64,000 bases of DNA from Pseudomonas marvdashtae. Lineage in GTDB: Bacteria > Pseudomonadota > Gammaproteobacteria > Pseudomonadales > Pseudomonadaceae. Location of the stretch: NCBI RefSeq assembly GCF_014268655.2, contig NZ_JABWQX020000001.1, positions 2,014,001 through 2,078,000 on the forward strand, given 5' to 3'. Position numbers and translations under genes: made by a program. Positions 12,518 to 21,121 of the stretch are shown here, one piece after another. The notes beneath the pieces are model-generated. The model searched no databases and had not been told where the DNA came from. It saw only the letters and a list, made by a program, of their open reading frames with translations. The stretch's first letter is position 1, and the number at the start of each line of letters is the position of its first letter.

Positions 12518-12853
12518 TCAGTGCTTGGCCTTTAAGCCATTGAGCTCGCAATACTCCGCCCATTCCATCCCCGCCATCTCCGCCACTTCCCGGTGCACTT
12601 CCAGGCGCTGGGCCTGGTATTCCTGGGGCGAGGCAGCGGTGAGCTGCAAGGTCAACTCCCAGGCAAACAGGCCCAGGCGCTCGGCCTCGGCTTCGAACGC
12701 TTCATGCAGTCGCTCGGCGCGGTATTGCGTCGCCGTCTCGCCCTTGACCTGAGCCAGCAGCGGGTTGAGATGGTCCAGCTCGACGCGCAGCTCGGGGCGC
12801 TGGTCGAGAAAGATTTCCAGGGCTCGTTCGTGTTGCTGTTCGGTTGCCGCCAT
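12518..12853 (-). CDS. Conserved hypothetical protein, DUF6388-like
   Basis: 111-residue, glutamate-rich, probably all-helical cytoplasmic protein. I recall the pattern (HERALEIFLDQRPEL, ATQYRAERLHEAFEAEAERLGLFAWELTLQL, EMAGMEWAEYCELNG) as a Pseudomonas family annotated DUF6388; its function is unknown to me. The ATG at 12853 follows an AAGGAG that lies in the end of the preceding gene; the stop of that gene (TGATCATG) is 2 bases before it. The pair is therefore very likely co-translated. Confidence 0.7.
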   Translation of the reverse strand: MAATEQQHERALEIFLDQRPELRVELDHLNPLLAQVKGETATQYRAERLHEAFEAEAERLGLFAWELTLQLTAASPQEYQAQRLEVHREVAEMAGMEWAEYCELNGLKAKH

Positions 12854-12855
12854 GA

Positions 12856-13116
12856 TCACTCCTTCGGGGATGAAGATTGCTTCTTGCTGGCCTTGGCCGC
12901 CGCCGCCAGGCATTCGAGGGCGAACTGTTCGGTGTAGGTCATCTGGATCGGCGTGGTTTCGCCCTTGACGGTGCGTTCGCCGTCGAGAATGTAGCGGATG
13001 CGCTTGTCGGTGACGCCGATTCGCTTGGCGATCCAAGAGGGTGTCTGGCCGATCTGGCTGATCAGTTTGTCGGCGTATTCGGCGGTGGGTTTGTAGAACT
13101 CAGCGTTGGGTGTCAT
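12856..13116 (-). CDS. Small helix-turn-helix protein
   Basis: 86-residue basic protein. Residues about 24-52 (IGQTPSWIAKRIGVTDKRIRYILDGERTV) read as an XRE-like helix-turn-helix with the recognition helix around TDKRIRYIL. A lysine/serine-rich tail follows a short helical segment. A DNA-binding or regulatory role is inferred only from this motif. The gene is paired with the downstream DUF6388-like gene (2-base gap). Confidence 0.65.
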   Translation of the reverse strand: MTPNAEFYKPTAEYADKLISQIGQTPSWIAKRIGVTDKRIRYILDGERTVKGETTPIQMTYTEQFALECLAAAAKASKKQSSSPKE

Positions 13117-13258
13117 GGAATGTTCCGCGATGGCTGGTGGCGATGGCGCGACAGGTTGCGCGAATCGTGGGGCGCTGTCGCGTGTAAATTTTAGTAAAGC
13201 AGCACGAAGGCGTGGGCCGCAGTGCTAAAGTCCGTTTTTTTTCTGATGAGTGAACGCA

Positions 13259-13609
13259 ATGCGAATGCTGATGGTGGCCGTGGCCGCAACCCTGCTGGTC
13301 GGCTGCGCAGGTTCGGCGATGGAGCAGGCCCGGACCCAAGCCCCCTACAAGACGCTGACCTCGGACAAGCCTGAACTGAACGTCGCCCAGTGCGTGAAAT
13401 TTGCCTGGGAAGACGAAGCGGTGTTCGGCGTCGATGCTGGTGCCTACCTGCAGCCGGGCAAGAAAGGCGGCTCGACGGTCTACACCCGCTCGGCCGAATC
13501 ATTTGTCGATATACAAGCCAGTGCCACGGGCACGGCATTGAACTACTACGCCAAGCAGGACGATTTCGTCGCCAAGCGCCGATTAGCGGCGCTGGCGACG
13601 TGTCTCTAG
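13259..13609 (+). CDS. Small predicted lipoprotein
   Basis: 116-residue protein with an N-terminal signal ending in a lipobox (LLVGC; Cys at about residue 16), so an envelope lipoprotein. The mature part, about 100 residues, has no motif I recognise. The ATG at 13259 is preceded by GAGTGA; an in-frame GTG lies three codons upstream. Its stop codon shares the bases CTAG with the stop of the convergent acetyltransferase gene. Function unknown. Confidence 0.75.
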   Translation: MRMLMVAVAATLLVGCAGSAMEQARTQAPYKTLTSDKPELNVAQCVKFAWEDEAVFGVDAGAYLQPGKKGGSTVYTRSAESFVDIQASATGTALNYYAKQDDFVAKRRLAALATCL

Positions 13610-14034
13610 TCGACGGTCAGGCGCTTCTGGAAGAAGAAGCGCTGATGCCCAGGCGGGTAGTCGTCAATCTGGCCGCACTCTGTAAAGCCGTGCTTGCGGT
13701 AAAAATCCGGGGCCTGGAAATCGAAGGTGTCGAGCCAGATACCCACGCAGTTCTTCTCCCTGGCCAGCGTCTCGGCCATCTGCATCAGCCCTGAGCCCGT
13801 GCCTTGGCCCCGGGCCTGTTCCGGCACCACCAGCAATTCGATATAGAGCCAACGAAAGAACACCCGGCCATACAGCCCGCCGACGATTTCGTCGTGCTCG
13901 TCCCGCACCAACCAGGCGACAAGTTCCGGGGCGCTTCCGCCGGTCTGGGCGGTGTTATAGGCCCGTAGCGGAGCGAGGATGGCCTGGCGTTCCGCGTCGG
14001 TGGGGGCGTCCGTGCGTTCGATTCGCAGCGTCAT
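13606..14034 (-). CDS. GNAT family N-acetyltransferase
   Basis: 142-residue acetyl-CoA-dependent acyltransferase of unknown substrate. The acetyl-CoA pyrophosphate-binding loop is seen as QARGQGTGSGLM (motif A, R/Q-x-x-G-x-G/A) near residues 74-85. Beta-4 is LYIELLVVPE, and the C-terminal region has GIWLDTFDFQAPDFYRKHGF. AAGGA lies before the ATG. The gene is convergent with a lipoprotein gene, sharing a CTAG stop tetranucleotide. Confidence 0.85.
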   Translation of the reverse strand: MTLRIERTDAPTDAERQAILAPLRAYNTAQTGGSAPELVAWLVRDEHDEIVGGLYGRVFFRWLYIELLVVPEQARGQGTGSGLMQMAETLAREKNCVGIWLDTFDFQAPDFYRKHGFTECGQIDDYPPGHQRFFFQKRLTVD

Positions 14035-14195
14035 CGGCGATGTCCTTGTTCAATTAAAACCAGCGCACGAGCCTATCTCAAAGGGTACTTTGCCGTCTCC
14101 CGGTCGTCGGCGGACAAGCGCATTGGGTAAACCGAGCCATACTGCCTAATGCTTTTGAAGCGATCCCGACCCTTAGAACAAGAAGAGACCGACTC

Positions 14196-15923
14196 ATGAA
14201 GTTCCAATCCCTGGCCCGAACCCTCATCGCCACTTCGCTCACCCTCAGTTGCTTCCATGTGCAAGCCGCGTCCCAGGCCCCGGTTGCCGCCGAGAACGGT
14301 ATGGTGGTGACGGCCCAGCATCTGGCGACTCACGTCGGCGTCGACGTGCTCAAGAACGGTGGTAACGCCGTGGATGCGGCGGTGGCGGTGGGCTATGCGC
14401 TGGCGGTGGTCTATCCCGCGGCGGGTAACCTGGGCGGGGGCGGTTTCATGACCCTGCAAATGGCCGATGGCCGCAAGACCTTCCTCGATTTCCGCGAAAA
14501 AGCCCCGCTGGCCGCCACGGCTGACATGTACCTGGACAAGGACGGCAACGTCGTTCCCGAACTCAGCACCCGCGGCCATTTGGCGGTAGGGGTGCCTGGC
14601 ACCGTGTCCGGCATGGAGCTGGCGTTGAAGAAATACGGCAGCAAACCCCGCGCCGAACTGATCGCCCCGGCGATCAAGTTTGCCGAGGAAGGTTTCGTCC
14701 TGGAACAGGGCGATGTCGACCTGTTGGAAACCGCCACCGAGGTGTTCAAGAAGGACATGCGTGATTCCGGCGCGATCTTCCTGCACAACGGCGAGCCGAT
14801 GCAGGCCGGGCAGAAACTGGTGCAGAAAGACCTCGCCAAAACCCTGCGGGAAATTTCTACCAAGGGCGCCGACGGCTTTTACAAAGGTTGGGTGGCCGAC
14901 GCTCTGGTGACCTCCAGCCAAGCCAACAAGGGCATCATCACCCAGGCTGACCTCGACAAGTACAAGACCCGTGAGCTGGCGCCGGTGGAGTGCGATTATC
15001 GCGGCTACCACATCATTTCCGCGCCACCGCCCAGTTCCGGCGGCGTGGTGCTGTGCCAGATCATGAACATCCTCGATGGCTACCCGATGAAAGACCTGGG
15101 GTTCCATTCGGCCCAAGGCATGCACTACCAGATCGAAGCCATGCGTCACGCCTACGTCGACCGCAACAGTTACCTCGGCGATCCGGACTTCGTGCAGAAC
15201 CCCATCGATCATCTCCTGGACAAGAACTACGCGGCGAAACTGCGGGCCGCGATCGAGCCGCAAAAAGCCGGCGACTCCAACAAGATCAAACCCGGCGTGG
15301 CGCCCCACGAGGGCAGCAATACCACTCACTACTCGATCGTCGACCAGTGGGGCAACGCCGTTTCCGTCACGTACACCCTCAACGACTGGTTCGGCGCCGG
15401 CGTGATGGCGAGCAAGACCGGGGTGATGCTCAACGATGAAATGGACGACTTCACCGCCAAGGTCGGCGTGCCCAATATGTACGGCTTGATGCAGGGTGAG
15501 GCAAACGCCATCGCGCCGGGCAAGGCACCGCTGTCGTCCATGAGCCCGACCATCGTCACCAAGGACGGCAAGACCGTAATGGTCGTCGGTACGCCCGGCG
15601 GCAGCCGCATTATCACCGCCACCTTGCTGACCATTCTCAACGTGATCGACTACGGCATGAACCTGCAGGAAGCGGTGGATGCGCCGCGCTTCCATCAACA
15701 ATGGATGCCGGAAGAAACCAACCTGGAAACGTTCGCCGCCAGCCCCGATACGCTCAAGCTGCTGGAAAGCTGGGGCCACAAGTTTGCCGGCCCGCAGGAC
15801 CCCAACCACATTGCTGCGATCCTGGTGGGCGCGCCGTCGCTGGGTGGCAAGCCCGTGGGCAAGAATCGCTTCTACGGCGCCAACGACCCGCGCCGCAATA
15901 CCGGCCTGTCGTTGGGCTACTAA
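14196..15923 (+). CDS. ggt: Gamma-glutamyltransferase
   Basis: 575-residue periplasmic N-terminal nucleophile hydrolase that cleaves glutathione and other gamma-glutamyl compounds. A signal peptide (first 24 residues, ending VQAAS) precedes the large subunit. Autocleavage is expected before the Thr376 of the NTTHYSIVDQWGNAVSVTYTL block, which starts the small subunit. Substrate-binding residues are present in the large-subunit region EKAP (carboxylate-binding Arg/Glu: DFREKAP). The glycine-rich lid region near the C-terminus is VVGTPGGSRIITATLL. AGAGA lies upstream of the ATG. It is followed 18 bases later by a cysteine hydrolase gene, probably co-transcribed. Confidence 0.95.
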   Translation: MKFQSLARTLIATSLTLSCFHVQAASQAPVAAENGMVVTAQHLATHVGVDVLKNGGNAVDAAVAVGYALAVVYPAAGNLGGGGFMTLQMADGRKTFLDFREKAPLAATADMYLDKDGNVVPELSTRGHLAVGVPGTVSGMELALKKYGSKPRAELIAPAIKFAEEGFVLEQGDVDLLETATEVFKKDMRDSGAIFLHNGEPMQAGQKLVQKDLAKTLREISTKGADGFYKGWVADALVTSSQANKGIITQADLDKYKTRELAPVECDYRGYHIISAPPPSSGGVVLCQIMNILDGYPMKDLGFHSAQGMHYQIEAMRHAYVDRNSYLGDPDFVQNPIDHLLDKNYAAKLRAAIEPQKAGDSNKIKPGVAPHEGSNTTHYSIVDQWGNAVSVTYTLNDWFGAGVMASKTGVMLNDEMDDFTAKVGVPNMYGLMQGEANAIAPGKAPLSSMSPTIVTKDGKTVMVVGTPGGSRIITATLLTILNVIDYGMNLQEAVDAPRFHQQWMPEETNLETFAASPDTLKLLESWGHKFAGPQDPNHIAAILVGAPSLGGKPVGKNRFYGANDPRRNTGLSLGY

Positions 15924-15941
15924 CCGTTCGCAGAGGGACAC

Positions 15942-16475
15942 ATGAATACCGCATTGCTGATCATCGACGTCCAGGAAGGGCTGTGTGCCGGCGAAGAAGA
16001 ATGCTTTGACAGACCACGCCTGATCCAGACCATCAACGACCTCAGCGCCAGGGCTCGGGCCGTCGGCTTGCCGGTAATCCTGATCCAGCATGAAGAGCTG
16101 GAGGGATCGCTGACCTACGGTGCCGCCCCCTGGCAGTTGGCGGATGGCCTGGCTACCGGGGCGGACGACCTGCGGGTGCGCAAGACCACTGCGGACGCGT
16201 TCTACCAGACCGATCTGCTGGCCCTGTTACAGGCCCGGGGCATTGATCGCGTGGTGATTTGCGGGCTGCAAACCGATCACTGCATCAATGCCACCGTGCG
16301 TCAGGCTCATACGTTGGGGTACGAGGTTGTCTTGGCCGCCGACGCCCATTCCACGGTGGACAACGGCAGCCTGCCGGCCGAGCAGATCATTGCCGATCAC
16401 AACGACCGGTTGGGGCGGCTGAGCAGTGCGGTCTCGCGGATCGATGTGATATTGGCGGCCGGGATCCGCCTGTAG
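15942..16475 (+). CDS. Isochorismatase-like cysteine hydrolase
   Basis: 177-residue alpha/beta hydrolase with the family triad visible: Asp9 (LLIIDVQ), Lys81 (RVRKTTADAF) and Cys114 (GLQTDHCINATV). The cis-peptide segment VVICGLQTD is intact. Members hydrolyse amides or vinyl ethers such as isochorismate, nicotinamide or N-carbamoyl compounds; the substrate cannot be read from sequence. AGAGGGACAC precedes the ATG. Its place after ggt suggests one operon. Confidence 0.85.
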   Translation: MNTALLIIDVQEGLCAGEEECFDRPRLIQTINDLSARARAVGLPVILIQHEELEGSLTYGAAPWQLADGLATGADDLRVRKTTADAFYQTDLLALLQARGIDRVVICGLQTDHCINATVRQAHTLGYEVVLAADAHSTVDNGSLPAEQIIADHNDRLGRLSSAVSRIDVILAAGIRL

Positions 16476-16531
16476 CCGATATCCACTGTTGGGTCAGGGC
16501 CGGCAGGGCAGTTCAGGATGCGGGCAGGCTT

Positions 16532-16627
16532 GTGTGGCGAGGGAGCTTGCTCCCGCTCGAGCGCGAAGCGGTCGCAAAATTTTCGGGGCGCTGCGCACCC
16601 CAGCGGGAGCAAGCTCCCTCGCCACAC
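16532..16627. repeat. REP pair (BIME) between hydrolase and TPR/HTH gene
   Basis: Two 26-bp perfectly inverted REP arms (16532-16557 and 16602-16627; core GTGGCGAGGGAGCTTGCTCC) enclose a 44-base spacer with AGCG/CGCT pairs. This is the characteristic bacterial interspersed mosaic of fluorescent pseudomonads. It could terminate or stabilise the upstream transcript. Confidence 0.9.
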
Positions 16628-16654
16628 CGACCATTGCCATAAAGACCATCGTTT

Positions 16655-17875
16655 ATGGATTACGAAATCAACGCAGCAGCGCAAGCATTGGCGGCGGGGG
16701 ACCCGGTCGCCGCGCTCAATCGCGTCGCGCTGCGCAATGATGCCCCGGCTCTCGCGCTGCGTGGCATTGCCATGGCGCAGTTGGGCGACCTGGCCAACGC
16801 CAGGGCCCTGATGTGTCGTGCGGCGGCTGCCTTTGGGCCCAAGGAAGCCGTGGCCCGGGCAAGGTGCGTGGTCGCCGAAGGCGAAATTGCCTTGGCGTCC
16901 CGTGACCTGACGTGGCCGACGACGCGCCTCGACGTCGCGCGGGCGGTGCTCCAAGCCCATGGCGACCGGGCGAACGTCGGGCACGCCCATGCCATCGAGA
17001 TCCGCCGCCTGCTGTTGCTCGGTCGACTCGATGAGGCCGAGCGCAGGCTCGCTGATCTGGATCTGTCCTGCCTGCCTTGGGCATCACGGGCAGCCTGCGA
17101 GCTAGTGGCTGCGGGCATTGCCATGCGCCGGCTAAAAACGCAAACCGCCCGTGCCGCTCTCGAAAGGGCTGGGCAAGCGGCACGGCAAGCGGGCATCGGT
17201 GCGCTGAACGCGGAAATTGAAAGCGCCTGGCAAACCCTCCAAACGCCTGCGGCGCGCCTGATTGCTCGAGGCCAGGAACGCTTGCTCATCCTGGAGGAGG
17301 TTCAAGCGATGCTGGACAGTGCGGCGCTGGTGGTGGACGCGTGTCGGTACGGAGTCAATGGCGCGGGTATTGTGGTCTCCCTTTCACGGCGCCCGGTGTT
17401 GTTTGCCTTGGCGCGAGGGCTAGCCCAAGCCTGGCCCGGCGACGTGTCGAGGGAAGCACTCATGGCCCAGGCCTTTGGCTTGAAACTGACGGACGAGTCC
17501 CATCGCGCCCGGTTGCGGGTCGAGATGGGACGGTTGCGGGCGGCGCTTCGCCCGATGGCTGGGGTGCTCGCAACGAAGCGCGGCTTTACCTTGGCGCCGC
17601 ATCATGCCGACGAGGTCGTGGTGCTGGCGCGGGTTGTCGAGGAACCCCACGGCGCAGTGCTGGCACTGCTGGCGGACGGTGAAGCGTGGTCGAGTTCGGC
17701 CTTGGCGTTGGTTCTGGACGTCAGCCAGCGCAGCGTCCAGCGGGCCTTGGAAACCCTCGCCGCTAGCGGCAAGGCGCAATCGATTGGCCGCGCCAGGGCT
17801 CGTCGCTGGACCGCGCCGCCGATGCCTGGATTCGCGACGGTATTGTTACTCACCGCGTTGCCAGCCGATCGTTAG
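16655..17875 (+). CDS. TPR-like protein with winged HTH C-terminus
   Basis: 406-residue protein. The first 250 residues are alanine/leucine-rich helical repeats of the tetratricopeptide kind (for example QLGDLANARALMCRAAAAFGPKEAVARARC and ARAALERAGQAARQAGI). The C-terminal 130 residues hold a winged helix-turn-helix: first an OmpR-like three-helix region (WPGDVSREALMAQAFGLKLTDESHRARLRVEMGRL), then a second helix pair (LVLDVSQRSVQRALETLAASG). A transcription factor is inferred. No ribosome-binding site is strong; ATG 16655 is chosen by coding continuity. Partner and target are unknown. Confidence 0.6.
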   Translation: MDYEINAAAQALAAGDPVAALNRVALRNDAPALALRGIAMAQLGDLANARALMCRAAAAFGPKEAVARARCVVAEGEIALASRDLTWPTTRLDVARAVLQAHGDRANVGHAHAIEIRRLLLLGRLDEAERRLADLDLSCLPWASRAACELVAAGIAMRRLKTQTARAALERAGQAARQAGIGALNAEIESAWQTLQTPAARLIARGQERLLILEEVQAMLDSAALVVDACRYGVNGAGIVVSLSRRPVLFALARGLAQAWPGDVSREALMAQAFGLKLTDESHRARLRVEMGRLRAALRPMAGVLATKRGFTLAPHHADEVVVLARVVEEPHGAVLALLADGEAWSSSALALVLDVSQRSVQRALETLAASGKAQSIGRARARRWTAPPMPGFATVLLLTALPADR

Positions 17876-17908
17876 GATGCAGTCACACCCACCGACGAGG
17901 CGAGCGAG

Positions 17909-18541
17909 ATGAAACAGTCAAAAGCACAAATCCTGCGTGAATACGGCCCTTTTCCGGGCGTCGATTGCGTGCACGGCGTAAGCCATGATGGCGAGCGCGT
18001 CTGGTTTGCTTCAGGCGAGAAGCTGCACGCCCTCGATCCTGCCAGTGGCGAGACCGTGCAGTCGCTCGATGTCCCAGCCAATGCAGGCACGGCGTTCGAC
18101 GGTGAGCATCTGTTCCAGATCGCTGGCGACAGCATCCGCAAGATCGACCCGCGCACCGGCCAGGTAATGGCGACGATTCCGGCCCCCAACAGCGGTGACG
18201 ATTCGGGACTGGCGTGGGCCGAAGGGTCGCTCTGGGTCGGCCAGTACAAGGCGCGCAAGATCCTGCAGATCGACCCGGCCGACGGGAAGATCCTGCGCAC
18301 CATAGAATCCAACCGCTTCGTCACGGGCGTGACTTGGGTCGATGGAGAACTGTGGCACGGCACTTGGGAAAACGACGAGAGCGACCTGCGGCGCATCGAT
18401 CCGCAAACCGCGCAAGTGCTCGAAAGCGTGAGCATGCCGCCGGGGACCGGCGTGTCGGGGCTGGAATCCGACGGGGCAGACCGATTTTTCTGTGGCGGGG
18501 GTGGCAGTGGCAAGGTGAGGGCGGTGCGTCGGCCGATTTGA
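17909..18541 (+). CDS. Cytoplasmic beta-propeller (YncE/glutamine cyclotransferase-like)
   Basis: 210-residue protein made of repeats of about 40 residues with the pattern W-x-x-G-x-x-W-H/D (SLWVGQYKARKILQIDPADGKIL, GELWHGTWENDESDLRRIDPQTAQVL). This is the YVTN/PQQ-like propeller fold, similar to glutaminyl-peptide cyclotransferase-like proteins. No signal peptide is seen. GCGAG is before the ATG. Its role is unknown; I do not see the full catalytic set of a cyclotransferase. Confidence 0.6.
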   Translation: MKQSKAQILREYGPFPGVDCVHGVSHDGERVWFASGEKLHALDPASGETVQSLDVPANAGTAFDGEHLFQIAGDSIRKIDPRTGQVMATIPAPNSGDDSGLAWAEGSLWVGQYKARKILQIDPADGKILRTIESNRFVTGVTWVDGELWHGTWENDESDLRRIDPQTAQVLESVSMPPGTGVSGLESDGADRFFCGGGGSGKVRAVRRPI

Positions 18542-18566
18542 GAGTGGCAGACTCGCCGCCGATCCC

Positions 18567-18594
18567 GTGGCGAGGGAGCAAGCTGCCTCGCCAC
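18567..18594. repeat. Single REP element
   Basis: GTGGCGAGGGAGC, AA, GCTGCCTCGCCAC: one REP hairpin with one mismatch in the stem, located between the convergent propeller and DMT transporter genes, where it may act as a terminator. Confidence 0.8.
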
Positions 18595-18624
18595 AATGTT
18601 TTTCAGGCCGCTCAACGGTGCGGG

Positions 18625-19587
18625 TCAATCGCGAGCAGCCACCGCCACCGTGGCCCGCTCAACCTTGCGCCAGGTCAGCAACACAATGCCCGCTACCACG
18701 ATCGCGCCGCCAAGCACTTGGCCCGGATTGAGCATCTGGTCCAGCGCCAGCCAGCCGATCAGCAAGGTCGCCAGCGGTTCGATGTTCATCACCGGCGCGT
18801 TGCGTGGCATGTCCAGGCGCGGTACGCAAATGAACAACACGATGAACCCCGTGCCGTAAAGCACCACCAGGGTGGCCAGGGCGAACCAGCCGGTGCTGGT
18901 GGCTGGCAGGTCGAGGCCGCCAGGCAGTGCGCCGGTCAGCCCTGCGAGGTTGACGCTACTGAATACAATGAAAATCGTCAGCAGGCTGCGCACCGAACCG
19001 CGGACTTGGGACAACTTGTGGTCGGTGATCCACAACGCGCAAGCGAAGACGCACGCGGCGCAGAACGCCAGGCCAACGCCCAACAGCCACTGCGGGCCGA
19101 CGTCGGCCTGGGACGACAACCGCGCCGGCACTTCCAGCACGAACACCAGGCCGACCAGGATCATGCCCATCAAGGCCGCCGTGCGGGCGGTGGGGCGTGG
19201 ACCACCGAGCGCCCAGGTCAGCAGCGCCAACAGGATCGGGAACAGGTTGCCGACCAACAAGGCCAGCGCCACCGGCACCCGGGCGACGGCCGAGTACAGG
19301 CACAGACTCTGGGCCGCGATCAACAGCCCGAGGACTAATTGCCAGCGCCAGGCACCAGCGGGCAGGCGCAGGCTTTGACGTTGCCACAAGACCATCGCCG
19401 CCAGCACCAGCAACGTCCCACCCGAGCGCAGCAGGATCGCCAACAACACGCCGGCACCGTCATCGAAGGCCGCCCGCGCGGCGACATGGTTGCCGGCGAA
19501 CGCACACCCCATGCAGAGCAGAATGAGCACGGCGATATGGCGCGGGAATGGAGCAGGGGCATCGGATGCAGCGATGGAGCGGGTCAT
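18625..19587 (-). CDS. DMT family (EamA-type) exporter
   Basis: 320-residue inner-membrane protein with ten hydrophobic segments in two EamA halves. The first half has the hallmark start MGCAFAGNHVAARAAF, and the second half has LPATSTGWFALATLVVLYGTGFIVLFI and the C-terminal PLATLLIGWLALDQML. DMT proteins export or import metabolites by facilitated exchange; substrate unknown. A FadR-like operator core lies 67 bases upstream of the start (19655-19665). Confidence 0.8.
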   Translation of the reverse strand: MTRSIAASDAPAPFPRHIAVLILLCMGCAFAGNHVAARAAFDDGAGVLLAILLRSGGTLLVLAAMVLWQRQSLRLPAGAWRWQLVLGLLIAAQSLCLYSAVARVPVALALLVGNLFPILLALLTWALGGPRPTARTAALMGMILVGLVFVLEVPARLSSQADVGPQWLLGVGLAFCAACVFACALWITDHKLSQVRGSVRSLLTIFIVFSSVNLAGLTGALPGGLDLPATSTGWFALATLVVLYGTGFIVLFICVPRLDMPRNAPVMNIEPLATLLIGWLALDQMLNPGQVLGGAIVVAGIVLLTWRKVERATVAVAARD

Positions 19588-19654
19588 GGCAGGAATCTCA
19601 AAGGCAGTCCGCCGAAGCAGCGAGGCCTCGGAAGGTTTTATTTTTAGTCATAGG

Positions 19655-19665
19655 TTGTCGTACAA
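19655..19665. promoter_or_regulatory. FadR-like GntR operator core
   Basis: TTGTCGTACAA fits the FadR-subfamily GntR core TNGTNNNACNA exactly. The same motif in near form occurs at 21055-21065 and 56217-56234. Confidence 0.4.
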
Positions 19666-19732
19666 CACAAGGGTGTTTGTACCGGATCAAGCAGACAGAG
19701 ACAAGCCTCAGTGCCAGAGCTTGCGGCAGTTG

Positions 19733-19776
19733 CGTGGCGAGGAGCTTGTTCCCGTTCGGCGGCGCAGCCGTCGCAA
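19733..19776. repeat. Degenerate REP fragment
   Basis: CGTGGCGAGGAGCTTG with a missing base relative to REP, followed by CGGCGGCGCAGCCG. No matching inverted arm within the next 100 bases, so a decayed copy. Confidence 0.5.
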
Positions 19777-19895
19777 GCCTGTCAGGCCAGGCGATTCCGG
19801 ACGTTGGCGTACATCCGGCGCCGATTTGCTGTAAAACAACTGACCGCTGCGTTGTTTCCGGCACCGGTCCTTTTGACCTTCTCGCGGAGCAACCC

Positions 19896-21026
19896 ATGCG
19901 CCTGGCTGATTTCATTGTCGACAACATAGAACCGATCCTTCAGGCCTGGGAGGATTTCGCCAGGACTATCACGCCTGCGTCGATTGGCATGGATTCGGTG
20001 GCGCTGCGCGACCATGCCGAGCAGATGCTGCGAACCATCGCCGTTGACCTGCGCACCAAGCAGACTCCCGAAGAGCAGATCGCCAAGTCCCTGGGCGACG
20101 CTCCGGCGGCAGAGGCCGAAACCGCCGCTGAAACCCACGCCGTTATCCGCCAGTCGTCCGGGTTCACCGTCGAACAGATGGTCTCGGAATACCGCGCGTT
20201 GCGCACCAGTGTGCTCATGCTATGGATGCCGCACGCCCAACTGGACCAAGCACAGGCGATGTCCGATGTCATCCGTTTCAACGAGGCCGTCGACCAAGCC
20301 CTGGCAGAATCCGTCGTCAGCTATTCGGCGGCAGTCGACGCGGCGCGCAACCTGTTCCTCGGAATCCTCGGGCATGATCTGCGCAGCCCATTGGGCGCCA
20401 TCCTGCTCGGTTCCGAAGTGCTCCTGCGCGCGGGTGACTTGCCGGCCAAAGCGACCAAGATTTCGTCGCGCATCTACACCAGCGTCAAGCGGGCCAACAA
20501 GATCGTCGGCGATCTGCTGGACTTCACGCGCACCCAGTTGGGTGCTGGAATACCGGTGCAGCGCTTCAAGGGTGACCTGGTGGCGGCATGCGAAGGCATG
20601 GTGGAGGAAGCGCGCGCTTATCATCCGGAAAGCACGATTAACTTCGAGACCCGCGGTGCGCTCGAAGGGTTGTTCGACCCGTCGCGGATGGAACAGGTGT
20701 TCTCCAACCTGATCGGCAACGCGGTCCAGCATGGCGCGGCGGGTGCACCGATCACTGTTTCGTTGAGCTGCGAAGGGGATGAAGCCGTTATCGCGATCAA
20801 CAACCAGGGCAAGCCCATCGAGAAGGACGCCATCGACAGCATTTTCAATCCGTTGGTCCGGCAGCTGCGCAGCGGTGATATGCAATACGGCCCCACGGCG
20901 GGCTTGGGGCTGGGCCTTTACATCGCCTCGGCGATCGTGTCGGCGCACCAGGGTACGATCGAAGTCCATTCGAAGGTGCGCGGGGGCACTACGTTCACCG
21001 TTCGGATTCCCCTTCACTCGAAATGA
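19896..21026 (+). CDS. Orphan sensor histidine kinase, RsbRD-like N-terminus
   Basis: 376-residue soluble histidine kinase. Residues 1-145 are helical and read as the RsbRD/RsbR N-terminal domain (IVDNIEPILQAWEDFA, QSSGFTVEQMVSEYRALR). The H-box is FLGILGHDLRSPLGAILL (His160). The N-box NLIGNAVQHGA and the ATP lid G-rich GLGLGLYIASAIV are intact. No transmembrane segment or receiver domain. No response regulator gene is adjacent. GGAG precedes the ATG at 19896; an upstream in-frame extension includes REP-like sequence and is unlikely. Confidence 0.88.
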   Translation: MRLADFIVDNIEPILQAWEDFARTITPASIGMDSVALRDHAEQMLRTIAVDLRTKQTPEEQIAKSLGDAPAAEAETAAETHAVIRQSSGFTVEQMVSEYRALRTSVLMLWMPHAQLDQAQAMSDVIRFNEAVDQALAESVVSYSAAVDAARNLFLGILGHDLRSPLGAILLGSEVLLRAGDLPAKATKISSRIYTSVKRANKIVGDLLDFTRTQLGAGIPVQRFKGDLVAACEGMVEEARAYHPESTINFETRGALEGLFDPSRMEQVFSNLIGNAVQHGAAGAPITVSLSCEGDEAVIAINNQGKPIEKDAIDSIFNPLVRQLRSGDMQYGPTAGLGLGLYIASAIVSAHQGTIEVHSKVRGGTTFTVRIPLHSK

Positions 21027-21054
21027 AGAAGGTGGTTGATCGCGAGATATTTAC

Positions 21055-21065
21055 TTGTACGACGT
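21055..21065. promoter_or_regulatory. FadR-like GntR operator core (partial)
   Basis: TTGTACGACGT matches TNGTNNNACNA in all but the last position. It lies 57 bases before the SMP-30 gene and could overlap its -35 region (TTGTAC). Confidence 0.35.
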
Positions 21066-21121
21066 CCTATCACGAGCTAAAACTGACGTTCCCGTCCAAT
21101 AATAATTAACGGAGACGTACG

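Larger units (their letters stand above)
19588..19895. other. Divergent intergenic region DMT exporter/histidine kinase
   Basis: 308 bases. It holds the TTGTCGTACAA operator-like site and a degraded REP-like stretch at 19733-19776 (GTGGCGAGGAGCTTG with unpaired changes). I see no gene or RNA. Confidence 0.5.

Noticed and set aside
19548..19895. Longer N-terminus for the histidine kinase
   Set aside because: The extension passes through REP-like sequence and low-complexity arginine/serine stretches; the ATG at 19896 has an SD.
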